Shown piece after piece: positions 63,819-64,000 of a stretch of DNA of 64,000 bases (position 1 is the stretch's first letter; every line of letters begins with the position of its first letter). The DNA is from Methylophilaceae bacterium. GTDB taxonomy: Bacteria > Pseudomonadota > Gammaproteobacteria > Burkholderiales > Methylophilaceae. A program made the translations under genes and the position numbers. Location: the NCBI GenBank assembly GCA_905339275.1, contig CAJPFK010000017.1:1-64000 (forward strand), given 5' to 3'. Under the pieces are notes generated by a model that was not told the origin of the DNA, made no database searches, and saw nothing but the letters and a program-made list of their open reading frames with translations.

Positions 63819-64000
63819 TACACCACTCCGCGCAAACTGATCTCCCCCGAGGAAAAGCGTTGCAAACCGCCGGCAGTCTCAACCAGCAGGATACCGTCAT
63901 CCGCCACGCCGCGTGCCACGCCCTGCGTCTCGCGCCCGTCGGGCAGCAGCATGCGCACGGCCTGGTTATGGTAAGCGTGGTAACCCGTCCACTCATCGCT
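63818..64000 (-). CDS. birA: Biotin-protein ligase, 3' end
   Basis: The last 60 residues of BirA run to the window edge. They form the end of the catalytic domain and the C-terminal SH3-like domain: SDEWTGYHAYHNQAVRMLLP, then ETQGVARGVADDGILLVETA and GLQRFSSGEISLRGVV, the last being the typical BirA ending. The product attaches biotin to acetyl-CoA carboxylase. Its stop overlaps the coaX start. The rest of the gene lies beyond position 64000. Confidence 0.93.
   Translation of the reverse strand, partial: SDEWTGYHAYHNQAVRMLLPDGRETQGVARGVADDGILLVETAGGLQRFSSGEISLRGVV

Overview
The window looks like the chromosome of a betaproteobacterium, most likely of the Nitrosomonadales/Methylophilales type. 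This is inferred from gene order and protein style, not from a database search. Supporting context: tpiA-secG-tRNA-Leu-nuoA to nuoN followed by a DUF2818 gene, thrS-infC-rpmI-rplT-pheS-pheT-ihfA-merR-tRNA-Pro, an RpfE-type gene next to recJ, and a pyruvate dehydrogenase operon whose E3 subunit carries its own lipoyl domain. Most of the window is core genome. I saw no phage, insertion sequence, CRISPR array or rRNA operon.

Layout. 1-160 holds the 3' end of an unrecognised gene with a terminator. 306-10210 (minus strand) is the rod/hook/ring operon flgBCDEFGHIJ followed by flgKL, which has its own sigma-28 promoter; flgA, flgM and flgN are divergent (10425-12070), with a second sigma-28 promoter before flgM. 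A 1-Cys peroxiredoxin follows. 13194-20907 (minus) is a translation block: tRNA-Val, thrS, infC (probably starting at ATA), rpmI, rplT, pheS, pheT, ihfA, a MerR regulator and tRNA-Pro. 21007-25395 holds a two-gene operon (2OG-Fe(II) oxygenase plus PLP decarboxylase) convergent with an epimerase, a NUDIX hydrolase and a TPR lipoprotein. 25442-40352 (minus) is complete respiratory complex I (nuoA-N) with a DUF2818 gene at its end. A duplicated nuoD start creates a 47-codon reading frame between nuoC and nuoD.

Upstream of complex I lie tRNA-Leu, secG, tpiA, recJ and an RpfE-type gene. 44502-53497 is more accessory in character: a GGDEF diguanylate cyclase, SixA phosphatase, an orphan ParA ATPase coupled to a CYTH-CHAD protein, a small membrane protein with a two-RCK potassium channel, a glycine-zipper envelope protein and an exported pentapeptide-repeat protein. 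A Crp/Fnr regulator and a leucyl aminopeptidase follow. 56136-61947 is the pyruvate dehydrogenase operon aceE-aceF-lpd. The right edge (minus) holds a Lys/Ala/Pro-rich histone-like protein, a SPOR-domain protein, coaX and the 3' end of birA.

The least explained points are the nuoC/nuoD junction, the oxygenase-decarboxylase pair, the ParA/CHAD neighbourhood, and the nested inverted repeats before the peroxiredoxin. None of them amounts to a clearly new system on sequence alone.
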